From: Clostridia bacterium
Lineage (GTDB): Bacteria; Bacillota; Clostridia; Oscillospirales; CAG-272
NCBI GenBank assembly: GCA_028720145.1
Contig: JAQYLJ010000019.1
Coordinates: forward strand, 1-43,109
Length of the DNA: 43,109 nt
Direction of reading: 5' to 3'
Below are positions 31,768 through 39,556 of the stretch, piece by piece. Every line of letters begins with the position of its first letter. Position 1 is the stretch's first letter. The notes under the pieces were generated by a model. It had not been told where the DNA came from. It did no database searches and saw only the letters and a list, made by a program, of their open reading frames with translations. The translations under genes were made by a program, and so were the position numbers.

Positions 31768-33192
31768 TCAGCGCACCGTCTCGACTTTCAGGATATTGGT
31801 GGTGCCGGTCTGCCCGAGGGGTGCGCCCGCGGTGATGACCACCTTGTCGCCCGCTTCCACGACGCCCGTGCTCTTGGCGCAATCGATGGCGTGCTGATAG
31901 AGGGCGTCGGGACTGCTCTGATGGAGTGCCACGACCGGAATCACCCCCCACGAGAGTGCGAGCTGATGGAAAGTCTTTTTCTCGGGGGTCGACGCGATGA
32001 TGGGTTCCTTGGGACGGAATTTGGAGACCCGACGCGCGGAGAGCCCCGACTCGGTCACGGCGATGATCGCCTTGGCTTGCAGGTCGCGCGAGAGGGTACA
32101 AGCCGCGTCGCAGACCGCCTCGGTGCCGTCCTTCTGATCGTAGACATGGGCGAGCGAACGGAAGGCGTCCTGTTCGAGCGCGTCATGTTCCGCCTGTTCG
32201 ACGATTTTCGACATGACGCTCACCACCCGTGCGGGATGGTCGCCCATCGCGGTCTCGCCCGAGAGCATCACGGCTGAGGTCCCGTCGAAGACCGCGTTCG
32301 CGACATCGCTGATTTCGGCTCTCGTCGGGGTCATCGCGTGAATCATGGATTCGAGCATCTGTGTCGCGGTAATCACCATTTTCCCCGAGCGATAGCAGGC
32401 GCGGATAAACCGCTTTTGAATCCCGGGCAGGCGCTCAAACTCGATCTCCACCCCCATGTCGCCGCGGGCGACCATAATCCCGTCCGCGCTCGCGAGGATC
32501 TCTTCAAAGTTATCCACGCCCTCGCTGTTCTCGATTTTGGCGATGATACGGATCTTATGCCCGCCGTAATAGTCGAGGAACCGCCGCATGGAAATGACAT
32601 CTTCTTTGCAGCGGACGAACGAAGCGGCGACGAAATCCACATCGTGTTCAATCCCGAATTTGAGGTCTTCCTCGTCCTGCGGGCTGAGGAACGGCATATT
32701 CAGATGCAGATACGGGAGATTGACCCCCTTGTGATTGGAGATCTGTCCGCCGACGGTGACGCGGCAGAGAATGTCCGTCTCGGTCGTGCTCTCGACCGTC
32801 AGGATCACCCGTCCGTCGTCGATGAGGATTCTGTTCCCCCGGGAGACCTCCTTCGGCAGATCCCGATAGGTCACCGAGACCTCGTTCTCACTCCCGAGAA
32901 TCTCGCGGCTCGTCAGGGTAAAGGTCGCGCCCTCCGCGAGCATGACTTTTCCGTCTCCCGCAAAGTTCCCGAGCCGAATCTCCGGCCCCTTGGTGTCGAG
33001 CATCACGGCGGCGGGGAGTTTCATCTTATCCCGCACGCGCCGAAACCGTGCGATGGTCTCCGCGTGCTCCTCATGGGTGCCGTGCGAAAAGTTGAGGCGG
33101 GCGACATTCATGCCGTTTTTCAGCATCTCGGCGATGACCTCTTCCTTGTTGCTGGCAGGTCCCAAAGTACATACGATTTTGGTCTTCTTCAT
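31768..33192 (-). CDS. pyk: Pyruvate kinase
   Basis: Pyruvate kinase converts phosphoenolpyruvate and ADP to pyruvate and ATP, the last step of glycolysis. It starts with TKIVCTLGPAS and has NVARLNFSHGTHEEH, LDTKGPEIRLG and the catalytic segment IRIIAKIENSEGVDN. The active-site signature MVARGDMGVEIEFERL and the MLESMIHAMTPTRAEISDVANAVFDGTSAVMLSGETA block follow, with a C-terminal allosteric domain. The 474 residues lack the extra C-terminal PEP-utiliser domain of some Bacillus enzymes. GGAGG lies 6 bases before the ATG. It is divergent from the thioredoxin operon. Confidence 0.97.
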   Translation of the reverse strand: MKKTKIVCTLGPASNKEEVIAEMLKNGMNVARLNFSHGTHEEHAETIARFRRVRDKMKLPAAVMLDTKGPEIRLGNFAGDGKVMLAEGATFTLTSREILGSENEVSVTYRDLPKEVSRGNRILIDDGRVILTVESTTETDILCRVTVGGQISNHKGVNLPYLHLNMPFLSPQDEEDLKFGIEHDVDFVAASFVRCKEDVISMRRFLDYYGGHKIRIIAKIENSEGVDNFEEILASADGIMVARGDMGVEIEFERLPGIQKRFIRACYRSGKMVITATQMLESMIHAMTPTRAEISDVANAVFDGTSAVMLSGETAMGDHPARVVSVMSKIVEQAEHDALEQDAFRSLAHVYDQKDGTEAVCDAACTLSRDLQAKAIIAVTESGLSARRVSKFRPKEPIIASTPEKKTFHQLALSWGVIPVVALHQSSPDALYQHAIDCAKSTGVVEAGDKVVITAGAPLGQTGTTNILKVETVR

Positions 33193-33236
33193 ACTAACCT
33201 CCGCCGAGGGGAACCCCCTCTGTTTTTATCGTCCTT

Positions 33237-33265
33237 ATTCTATCACAGGCGCGCGGTAAACGCAA
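33237..33265 (-). promoter_or_regulatory. Promoter of pyk
   Basis: On the minus strand TTGCGT (33265-33260), a 17-base spacer and TAGAAT (33242-33237), with TGA just before the -10 box. Confidence 0.7.
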
Positions 33266-33274
33266 GGCACCGCC

Positions 33275-33303
33275 TTGACTTCACACGAAAAAATTGCTAG
33301 AAT
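33275..33303 (+). promoter_or_regulatory. Promoter of the thioredoxin operon
   Basis: TTGACT (33275-33280), a 17-base spacer and TAGAAT (33298-33303). Confidence 0.75.
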
Positions 33304-33343
33304 GGTTTTTGAGGGATTCACCCCCTCGGAAAGGAACATACCG

Positions 33344-33658
33344 ATGGAAATCCAACTGACCGAACAGAATTTTGAAGAGGAAGTCCTGAATGCCTCAGGG
33401 CTCGTCCTCGTTGATTTTTACGCCGTCTGGTGCGGACCCTGTAAAATGCTCTCCCCGCACATCACCGCTTTGGCGGAGGCGTATCCCGCGATGAAGGTCT
33501 GCCGTCTCAATGTCGATGAGGCGACGGCGGTCGCCGTGCGTTACGGCGTGCAGTCCATCCCCACGCTGATCTTCTTCCGCGACGGGGAAATCGTGAAGAC
33601 CCTCGTCGGCTATCGCGACCCGGCGGAACTCAAAGCCGTGACGGAGGCACTCCTGTGA
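33344..33658 (+). CDS. trxA: Thioredoxin
   Basis: A 104-residue thioredoxin with the active-site motif WCGPC (Cys30 and Cys33) in VLVDFYAVWCGPCKML. The cis-proline loop reads YGVQSIPTLIFF. I chose the ATG at 33344, which has AAAGGA upstream and gives the standard family length. The frame is open further upstream through the promoter and is rejected. The next gene overlaps its stop by 4 bases and encodes an FTR-like protein, so the pair may form a ferredoxin-linked thioredoxin system rather than an NADPH-linked one. No trxB is nearby. Confidence 0.95.
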   Translation: MEIQLTEQNFEEEVLNASGLVLVDFYAVWCGPCKMLSPHITALAEAYPAMKVCRLNVDEATAVAVRYGVQSIPTLIFFRDGEIVKTLVGYRDPAELKAVTEALL

Positions 33659-33846
33659 TTCACTTGAACCCCGACCAAAGCGTGGTGGACGATATCCGCG
33701 CCGGGCTCAAAGCCAAGGGGGGATACTGCCCCTGTCGGGTGGAAAAGACCGAAGAAAACCGCTGTATCTGTCTGGAATTTCGCCGTCAGATGGAGGACCC
33801 GGACTTTCACGGCTATTGCCATTGCGGACTCTACTATAAGGACTGA
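33655..33846 (+). CDS. Ferredoxin-thioredoxin reductase catalytic-subunit-like protein
   Basis: A 63-residue protein with the six cysteines of the FTR catalytic subunit: CPC (25-27), CIC (37-39) and CHC (55-57), followed by GLYYKD. In FTR these hold a [4Fe-4S] cluster beside a redox disulfide that takes electrons from ferredoxin to reduce thioredoxin. Here the protein is about half the usual length, so only the core is present and no separate variable subunit is seen. Its GTG start overlaps the thioredoxin stop (GTGA) and GAGG lies 8 bases upstream. The pairing strongly suggests that the two proteins work together. Confidence 0.9.
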   Translation: MIHLNPDQSVVDDIRAGLKAKGGYCPCRVEKTEENRCICLEFRRQMEDPDFHGYCHCGLYYKD

Positions 33847-33851
33847 ATACC

Positions 33852-35762
33852 ATGAAAATTTGCGGTGTATCCGACCTCGGACTTTCGTTCGGCGGGGATA
33901 CGGTATTTGAGGGACTGACCTTCTCCGTGAACGAGGGCGACCGAATCGGGATCGTCGGGGTCAACGGGGTCGGAAAGACCTCGTTTCTGAAATGTCTCAC
34001 GGGGGAATACACCCCGACCTCGGGGCAGATTTTTCTCTCGGGAGAAAAGACGGTCGGCATGCTCACACAGAATACCGACCTATCATACCTCGGGGACCTC
34101 ACCCTCTTTTCCTATCTTCTCTCGGCGTTCCCGCATCTGACCGAACTCGAAGCAAAAATCGCCGAGACCGAGGACGCGCTCACCCGTGCAAATGACGAGG
34201 AGGCGCCGCGTCTTTCGGCTACTCTTCATACTCTGCACACCCGATATGCCGACGAGGGCGGGCTGACCTACCACAGCCGCATCAAGTCGCTGCTCCAAAA
34301 GATGGGGTTCCCCGACCCTTTCGCTTCGGTCGGGACACTCTCGGGCGGACAGTACACCCGCCTCAGCCTCGCTCGTTTGCTCGCGGTCGAGCCCGACCTC
34401 TTGCTGCTTGACGAGCCGACCAACCATCTCGATATTGATGCCCTCACTTGGCTCGAAGACTATTTACAGAACTACAAAAAGACCTTTCTCGTGGTCTCCC
34501 ACGACCGCTATTTTCTCGACCGTGTTACGACCGGCACCTTTTGGCTCCGCCGCGGGAGCGGGAAATTCTATCACGGCTCCTATTCGCAGGCGAAAGCACA
34601 GGCGGAAGCCGACGAAGCGGCACAGGAGCGCGCTTATCGCGAACAGCAGAAGGAGATTGCCAAGATTCGCGCCAACATCGAGTTCCAAAGACGGTGCGGG
34701 CAGGAGCACAACTTCGTTACCATTCGCTCCAAGGAAAAACAGCTCGCCCGCATGACGAAAGTCGAGAAGGTCGCCTCGCCCGAGCGCAATATCCGCGTGA
34801 GTTTCGCGCTCGAAGAGACCTCGGGCGAGCGGGTGCTCGAAGCGCGCCACCTCTCGTTTTCCTACGGCTCCCGTCCCCTGCTCTCCGACCTCAACTTTCT
34901 CGTGCGGCGGGGCGAGTGCGTCCTCTTTTTGGGGGCGAACGGGTGCGGGAAATCCACACTTATGAAGCTCATCATGGGGAAACTCGTGCCCTCGGGTGGT
35001 GTCATCGAACATGGGTACAATCTGAAAATCGGGTACTACGACCAGGAGAACCGCGGACTCACCCCGACGAACACGGTCTATTCCGAGATGCGTGCCGCCT
35101 ATCCGTCCATGACCGAGACCGCTCTGCGCTCGGCACTCGCGCTCTTTCTCTTCGGGGCGGACGATATGGAGAAACCCGTCTCGGTCCTCTCGGGTGGAGA
35201 AAAAGCACGCCTGTCGCTCGCCAAACTGGTGGTGAACAAGGTCAATCTGCTGATTCTCGACGAGCCGACCAACCATCTCGACATCGGCTCCCGCGAGGCG
35301 CTCGAAACCGCCCTCTCGGCATTCCCCGGCACCATCCTCGCCGTCTCGCATGACCGCTATTTTATCTCGCGTCTCGCGACCCGCGTGATTGAACTCGACA
35401 GCGCCGCAGCGGGCGGGTGCTACGATTATCCCCTCACCTCGTATGACGACGCGTACGACGCGTATATGGCGCTCCGCGAGAAGCGGATTCAGACGCTCGA
35501 CAGCGGCAAAACCCCCGCCGCCCCCACGGCAGAGAAACTCCGCTACGAGGCGCAAAAGCGCGAGACCGCCGAGAGACGCAATGCCGAGAAGCGCAAAGCC
35601 CGCGCCGCGGCGGAAGCGAAAAAGATCGAAGAAGAAATCGCCGCGATTGAAGAAGAGATGCAGGGTCCCGCCGCCACGGACTATGTGCGGGTCGCCGCGC
35701 TCGACACGCGGAAAAACGAGCTGGAAGAGAGACTGCTCGCGCTCTACGAAGAGTGTCTGTGA
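33852..35762 (+). CDS. ABC-F family ATPase
   Basis: A soluble ABC-F protein with two ATPase domains and no membrane part. The first Walker A is GVNGVGKTS, the signature is LSGGQYTRLSLARLL and Walker B is LLLLDEPTNHLD. The second set is GANGCGKST, LSGGEKARLSLAKLV and LLILDEPTNHLD. A charged linker (about residues 245-310) joins the two halves. The C-terminus has a Lys/Glu/Ala-rich coiled coil (about 560-630), as in the Uup/YdiF type. Such proteins act on the ribosome, in translation quality control or, in some, antibiotic protection; the group cannot be fixed here. It starts 5 bases after the FTR-like gene, so it may share the transcript. Confidence 0.95.
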   Translation: MKICGVSDLGLSFGGDTVFEGLTFSVNEGDRIGIVGVNGVGKTSFLKCLTGEYTPTSGQIFLSGEKTVGMLTQNTDLSYLGDLTLFSYLLSAFPHLTELEAKIAETEDALTRANDEEAPRLSATLHTLHTRYADEGGLTYHSRIKSLLQKMGFPDPFASVGTLSGGQYTRLSLARLLAVEPDLLLLDEPTNHLDIDALTWLEDYLQNYKKTFLVVSHDRYFLDRVTTGTFWLRRGSGKFYHGSYSQAKAQAEADEAAQERAYREQQKEIAKIRANIEFQRRCGQEHNFVTIRSKEKQLARMTKVEKVASPERNIRVSFALEETSGERVLEARHLSFSYGSRPLLSDLNFLVRRGECVLFLGANGCGKSTLMKLIMGKLVPSGGVIEHGYNLKIGYYDQENRGLTPTNTVYSEMRAAYPSMTETALRSALALFLFGADDMEKPVSVLSGGEKARLSLAKLVVNKVNLLILDEPTNHLDIGSREALETALSAFPGTILAVSHDRYFISRLATRVIELDSAAAGGCYDYPLTSYDDAYDAYMALREKRIQTLDSGKTPAAPTAEKLRYEAQKRETAERRNAEKRKARAAAEAKKIEEEIAAIEEEMQGPAATDYVRVAALDTRKNELEERLLALYEECL

Positions 35763-35825
35763 CAGATAAAATCCCGCGTCTGCCCCATTGGTAGGGTACA
35801 TCTGTTTGGTTTTATATATGAAAAT

Positions 35826-35859
35826 GCACCCGACGGGGACTCCAGTCGGGTGCTTTTTT
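35826..35859 (+). terminator. Terminator after the ABC-F gene
   Basis: The arms GCACCCGAC and GTCGGGTGC enclose a 10-base loop, followed by TTTTTTG. Confidence 0.85.
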
Positions 35860-35902
35860 GGGGTCGGTATTCTATTTGGGCGTGGTCTCTGTCCCTCGCG
35901 CG

Positions 35903-36457
35903 TCAGTCGTTCGGGATGATAGCGACCCCGTTCAGCAGACTGTCGTAGCAGTCTCCGGTGTCGGGGACGGTCAGGCGCACACCGAGAATGTGGATGAACC
36001 GTTCTCTGTCATAAGTGTAGGTATCGAGCGGGCGGTCGAGGGCATCGTCCGACTGTGCGGCGATGAGCGGTACGCCGTCCTCATTGAAGCCGACGATGAG
36101 CATGGTGTGATACCACCCTTGGTCTTCCCGATAGAGTTGTATGACATCCCCGGGCACCGCCTCGTCGATGCCGACCTGTACGCCGTAGGGTCCCGAACCC
36201 GTGTTGTTGATTAGAAAATTAAAGAGGAACTGTACCCCCGTCCAGGACGCGGTGCGCTCCGACTCGGTCAGATAGTACCAGCCGTAGATGGGCGTGAAGT
36301 TCATGGTGCAGCTCCCCGCGTAGAGGCATTGGGACACGAAATTGGTGCAGTTCCCTCCCCGCCCCGTGTAATCGACGAACAGCGGGTTACGGCTGAGTGC
36401 CCATTTGCGCGCGTAGGTCACCGCCCGCTCGCGTAAGTAAGGTTTCGTCACAAGCAT
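35903..36457 (-). CDS. Amidase domain protein (Amidase_6 family)
   Basis: The cysteine-peptidase-like amidase domain is shown by YTGRGGNCTNFVSQCLYAG, with the likely catalytic Cys37, and a later WYHTMLIVGFNEDG with the histidine. The Amidase_6 family (PF12671) is often attached to spore or cell-wall proteins. The start at 36457 has a GGGAGGG ribosome site, giving 184 residues. There is no signal peptide, so localisation is unclear. It stands alone and is divergent from guaA, with a short palindrome between them. Confidence 0.88.
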   Translation of the reverse strand: MLVTKPYLRERAVTYARKWALSRNPLFVDYTGRGGNCTNFVSQCLYAGSCTMNFTPIYGWYYLTESERTASWTGVQFLFNFLINNTGSGPYGVQVGIDEAVPGDVIQLYREDQGWYHTMLIVGFNEDGVPLIAAQSDDALDRPLDTYTYDRERFIHILGVRLTVPDTGDCYDSLLNGVAIIPND

Positions 36458-36497
36458 GGATTTTCCCTCCCGGTCATTCTCTCTTTTCAGTATATGT

Positions 36498-36511
36498 TCA
36501 CAAAATTGTGA
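36498..36511. promoter_or_regulatory. Palindrome between the amidase gene and guaA
   Basis: TCACAA, AA, TTGTGA forms 6-base inverted arms just upstream of the amidase -10 candidate (TATACT, 36494-36489). A dyad regulator site is possible. Confidence 0.35.
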
Positions 36512-36538
36512 CGGCACTCGGAAAAGGAGAAAATCGGC

Positions 36539-36567
36539 TTGCGCGGGGTCGAAAAAAGTTATATAAT
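36539..36567 (+). promoter_or_regulatory. Promoter of guaA
   Basis: TTGCGC (36539-36544), a 17-base spacer and TATAAT (36562-36567). No purine riboswitch structure fits in the 30-base leader. Confidence 0.7.
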
Positions 36568-36597
36568 AACAAGGTAAAAAACAAAGGAGTACGGGCG

Positions 36598-38463
36598 ATG
36601 GAAAAACTAGCGATTGTGGACTGCGGCGGGCAGTATACCAAAGTCATCGACAGGAAGATTCGGGAAGCGGGCGTGTATACCGATATTCTCCCGATGGGCG
36701 TCCCCGCGGAGAAACTGAAAGGGTACGGGGCGATGATTCTCTCGGGCGGTCCCGCGAGCGTCTGGGAGAGCGGTGCGCCGACCTATGACCCCGCTATCTT
36801 CGATTTGGGGATTCCGACCCTCGGGATTTGCTACGGGATGCAGATGCTGGTCGACCGCTTCGGCGGTACGGTCGCTCCGGAGGTCAAGACCGAGTACGGA
36901 CAGATTGAGATTGATATTGACCCCTCCTGCCCCCTCTTTGCGGGTCTCAGCCCGAAAGAGAAAGTGCTGATGAGCCACGGGGACGCCGTAAGCGTCATTC
37001 CCGCGGGATTCCGCACGGTCGCCACGACCGGCACGGTCTGCGCCGGTGTGTGGAATGAAGAGAAGAAGATTGTCGGTGTGCAGTTCCACCCCGAGGTGGA
37101 TCCCACCGTGCACGGGGTCGAGATGCTCGTGAACTTTGTCCGCGGCATCTGCGGCTTCCAAGAGACCTATGCCCTTGAAGACCGCATTGAGACCTCCCTC
37201 CGCGCCATCCGCGAGAAGGTCGGAGACGGGAAGGTCGTCGTCCTCGTCAGCGGGGGGGTTGACTCCGCCGTCACCGCCGCGTTGCTCCTGCGTGCTCTCA
37301 AACCCGAGCAGGTCTACGGCATCCATATCGACCACGGCATGATGCGGAAGAACGAGTCCGACCTGATTTGCGAGAACCTCAAAAAACTCGGACTCACGCA
37401 GATGCAGCGCATCAACGCCGAGGACGCGTTCTTCCACACCCCGCTCGTCATCGACGGGGAGCAATATGCGCCCCTCTCCGAGACCTGTGAGCCCGAGAAA
37501 AAACGGGCGATTATCGGGCATATGTTCTTCCTCGTCACCGAGGAGGCGGCGAAAAAACTCGACCTCGATTTTGATACCGCGTTTTTGGGACAGGGGACGC
37601 TCCGCCCCGACCTCATCGAATCGGGGAACCCCGATGTCAGCGGTTACGCCAAGAAAATCAAGACCCATCACAACGATGTCGGCATCATTCGCGCCCTGCG
37701 CGACAGAGGTCATGTCGTAGAGACCAACTGGGACTGGCATAAAGACGAGGTGCGCCAAGTCGCACGGATGCTCGGGCTGGACGAAGAGATCGCCTCTCGT
37801 CAGCCGTTCCCGGGTCCCGGCCTCGGCGTGCGGATTCTCTGTACCGACGGTGGGAAGACCGCCGACCCCGAGAAAGCCGCGGCGCTCGCAGCATATCGTC
37901 AGGCATCCGACATGCCCTATGCCGCCGCCCTCGCGCCCGTGCAGTCGGTCGGTGTGCAGGGAGACCACCGCTCCTATCGCTCGCTCGTCATTCTGTCGGG
38001 CGAGGGTCTCACCCCCGACTTTGATACCCTCTACACGGTGGCGAAAGGCATCCCGAACGAACTGAATTTCGTGAACCGCGTCGCCTATCTGCTGAACCGC
38101 CGCGACCTTGGCGGTACGCTGACCAGCGTCCGCAGCCGCATCTGCCGTGAAGAGGCAGACCTGCTCCGCGAGGCGGACAGCATTGTGACGAGCGAGATTA
38201 TGCGCCCGATGAACGGCAAATGTAAGATTGCCCAGTGCTTCGCCGTCCTGCTCCCCGCATCGACCGACGGTCGCTTCTCGGTCGCCATCCGCGCCGTGGT
38301 CACGAACGACTTCATGACCGCATCCTCCGCCGTCCCGGGCGTGGACTTCCCGTCCGACGCACTCGCGAACATTGTCCGCCGCCTGGAGGAAGCCGCCCTT
38401 CCCCTCGACCTCGTGCTCTACGATGTCACGGGCAAACCCCCCGCCACCGTCGAATGGGAATGA
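36598..38463 (+). CDS. guaA: GMP synthase (glutamine-hydrolysing), long form
   Basis: GuaA aminates XMP to GMP using glutamine and ATP. The N-terminal class I glutamine amidotransferase has Cys78 (GICYGMQM), His164 and Glu166 (FHPEV). The ATP pyrophosphatase domain has the PP-loop SGGVDS (218-223). The C-terminus ends with the family KPPATVEWE. At 621 residues it is about 100 longer than usual bacterial enzymes (510-525). The extra part lies in the dimerisation domain, between VQSVGVQGDHRSYRSL and the second half of the fold, as in human GMPS. The ATG at 36598 has AAAGGAG upstream. The mobile element lies immediately after its 3' end. Confidence 0.96.
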   Translation: MEKLAIVDCGGQYTKVIDRKIREAGVYTDILPMGVPAEKLKGYGAMILSGGPASVWESGAPTYDPAIFDLGIPTLGICYGMQMLVDRFGGTVAPEVKTEYGQIEIDIDPSCPLFAGLSPKEKVLMSHGDAVSVIPAGFRTVATTGTVCAGVWNEEKKIVGVQFHPEVDPTVHGVEMLVNFVRGICGFQETYALEDRIETSLRAIREKVGDGKVVVLVSGGVDSAVTAALLLRALKPEQVYGIHIDHGMMRKNESDLICENLKKLGLTQMQRINAEDAFFHTPLVIDGEQYAPLSETCEPEKKRAIIGHMFFLVTEEAAKKLDLDFDTAFLGQGTLRPDLIESGNPDVSGYAKKIKTHHNDVGIIRALRDRGHVVETNWDWHKDEVRQVARMLGLDEEIASRQPFPGPGLGVRILCTDGGKTADPEKAAALAAYRQASDMPYAAALAPVQSVGVQGDHRSYRSLVILSGEGLTPDFDTLYTVAKGIPNELNFVNRVAYLLNRRDLGGTLTSVRSRICREEADLLREADSIVTSEIMRPMNGKCKIAQCFAVLLPASTDGRFSVAIRAVVTNDFMTASSAVPGVDFPSDALANIVRRLEEAALPLDLVLYDVTGKPPATVEWE

Positions 38464-38477
38464 CCGTCAAAACGGCT

Positions 38478-38503
38478 CAAACCCGCATGAATACAGGGTT
38501 TTT
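38478..38503 (+). terminator. Possible terminator after guaA
   Basis: The arms AAACCC and GGGTTT enclose an 11-base loop and run into TTTTTG. The stem is short. Confidence 0.4.
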
Positions 38504-38582
38504 GACCTGTCAATCTGCCTTGTGATACTGGATTGATACTATTCGTGTCAACCCGGTACACAAGAGAATGATTGCAAAGGGC

Positions 38583-38630
38583 AAGCAAGCCGCCCTGCTG
38601 AACGACAAATTCAGCAGGGCGGCTTTGCTT
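38583..38630. terminator. Long hairpin after the XRE repressor gene
   Basis: Arms of about 20 bases (38583-38602 and 38610-38630; core GCCGCCCTGCTGAA against TTCAGCAGGGCGGC) enclose a 7-base loop. The T-rich tract is better on the plus strand. It probably isolates the element from guaA transcription and ends the repressor transcript. Confidence 0.6.
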
Positions 38631-38633
38631 GTC

Positions 38634-39191
38634 CTATTTTTCTTTTCTCCAAGGAACATAGTAGTCAAACCGTTTGCTGTCGTCACAGGTACACGGCCAG
38701 TTGATTTTCCATTCAAAGTATTCCTCCCTGGTAATTTCCCCGGCGTGAAGTTCCTGCTGACGCAAGAGCCATTCCCGCATGAACTCATCTACCAGCCCAT
38801 AGTTGAAGTATATGCCCACGGGAGGTTGAGCGGGCCAGTCGTCCGTGTCATTGTAGCGGACGGCGGTATCATCGGAGGCCCCCGTCTTGCCGGGATTGCG
38901 GACAAGCTGAAACAAGCGGATGGAGCCGGGGCTGTCCTCGTCCAGCCAGAAGAATGTCCGCATGAAGTCCTCGGCGCAGCCAGGACGGAGCGTGTAGAAG
39001 TTCTGGAAGTCTACCCGAAGCGCCTGGGCAATCTTGTCCAGCAGTTCCCTTTTCGGAACACGGTAATTCGTTTCGTACTGGGCAATACGGTTGTCCGCTC
39101 CCTTTTCCTCAAAACCGACAGCCAGCCCCAATTCCTTTTGCGTCATGCCTCGAAAAGTTCGGATTTTCTTGATTTTTTCTCCTACTGTCAT
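38634..39191 (-). CDS. XRE-family repressor of the mobile element
   Basis: The N-terminal Cro/C1-type helix-turn-helix reads VGEKIKKIRTFRGMTQKELGLAVGFEEKGADNRIAQYETNYRVPKREL. It is followed by a C-terminal region of about 115 residues rich in aromatic and acidic residues, of unknown fold. The start at 39191 has GGTGG upstream; a longer open frame to 39287 runs through the promoter and is rejected. It has 185 residues and is divergent from the excisionase-like gene. The three near-identical repeats in the region between them are likely its operators. This is the switch expected to keep the element integrated. Confidence 0.9.
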   Translation of the reverse strand: MTVGEKIKKIRTFRGMTQKELGLAVGFEEKGADNRIAQYETNYRVPKRELLDKIAQALRVDFQNFYTLRPGCAEDFMRTFFWLDEDSPGSIRLFQLVRNPGKTGASDDTAVRYNDTDDWPAQPPVGIYFNYGLVDEFMREWLLRQQELHAGEITREEYFEWKINWPCTCDDSKRFDYYVPWRKEK

Positions 39192-39213
39192 ATGTTCCAC
39201 CGCCTTTGAACAT

Positions 39214-39242
39214 AGTATAGCGCAAATAAGCGAAATACGCAA
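39214..39242 (-). promoter_or_regulatory. Promoter of the element repressor gene
   Basis: On the minus strand TTGCGT (39242-39237), a 17-base spacer and TATACT (39219-39214). The first repeat copy starts 8 bases upstream of the -35 box. Confidence 0.65.
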
Positions 39243-39249
39243 GAGAAAA

Positions 39250-39334
39250 ATTAACAAAATTGCGAAATTTCCTCTTGACATTAACAACCATGCGAATGTA
39301 TAATAAGGACGTTGGCATTAACAATTTTGCGAAT
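39250..39334. repeat. Three direct operator-like repeats between repressor and excisionase genes
   Basis: ATTAACAAAATTGCGAAAT (39250-39268), ATTAACAACCATGCGAAT (39280-39297) and ATTAACAATTTTGCGAAT (39317-39334) share ATTAACAA, a variable centre and GCGAA. The spacing is 30 and 37 bases. The second lies within the promoter spacer and the third just downstream of it. Confidence 0.75.
39275..39304 (+). promoter_or_regulatory. Promoter of the excisionase-integrase operon
   Basis: TTGACA (39275-39280), an 18-base spacer and TATAAT (39299-39304), overlapped by the operator-like repeats. Confidence 0.8.
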
Positions 39335-39355
39335 AAGAAGCGAGGAGGTGAAAAC

Positions 39356-39544
39356 ATGAGCAAGGAACTGTTTGTACGGGCCGAGGAAGTGGCCGGGGTG
39401 CTGGGTATCTCCAAACCCTACGCCTACAAGCTGGTGCGGGAGATGAACGAGGAACTGAAGCAGAAGGGTTTCCTCACCATCCCCGGACGGGTGAGCAGGA
39501 ATTACTTTGAGGAAAAGTTCTATGGACTGCGGGAAAATCAGTAA
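39356..39544 (+). CDS. Excisionase-like helix-turn-helix protein
   Basis: A 62-residue protein with a MerR/excisionase-type helix-turn-helix: RAEEVAGVLGISKPYAYKLVREMNEELKQKG. A short strand segment, TIPGRVSRNYFEEKFYG, follows. In related integrated elements such proteins direct the integrase toward excision. The ATG at 39356 has a perfect AGGAGGTGA ribosome site; the earlier in-frame start lies in the promoter region. It is first in the operon, 12 bases before the integrase gene. Confidence 0.88.
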   Translation: MSKELFVRAEEVAGVLGISKPYAYKLVREMNEELKQKGFLTIPGRVSRNYFEEKFYGLRENQ

Positions 39545-39556
39545 GGAGGGAACAAA

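Noticed and set aside
36568-36597. A purine riboswitch before guaA
   Set aside because: The leader is about 30 bases, too short for the aptamer, and no paired elements are seen.
36607-37968. A 453-codon minus-strand open frame
   Set aside because: It is the antisense shadow of guaA; the plus-strand product has all catalytic motifs.
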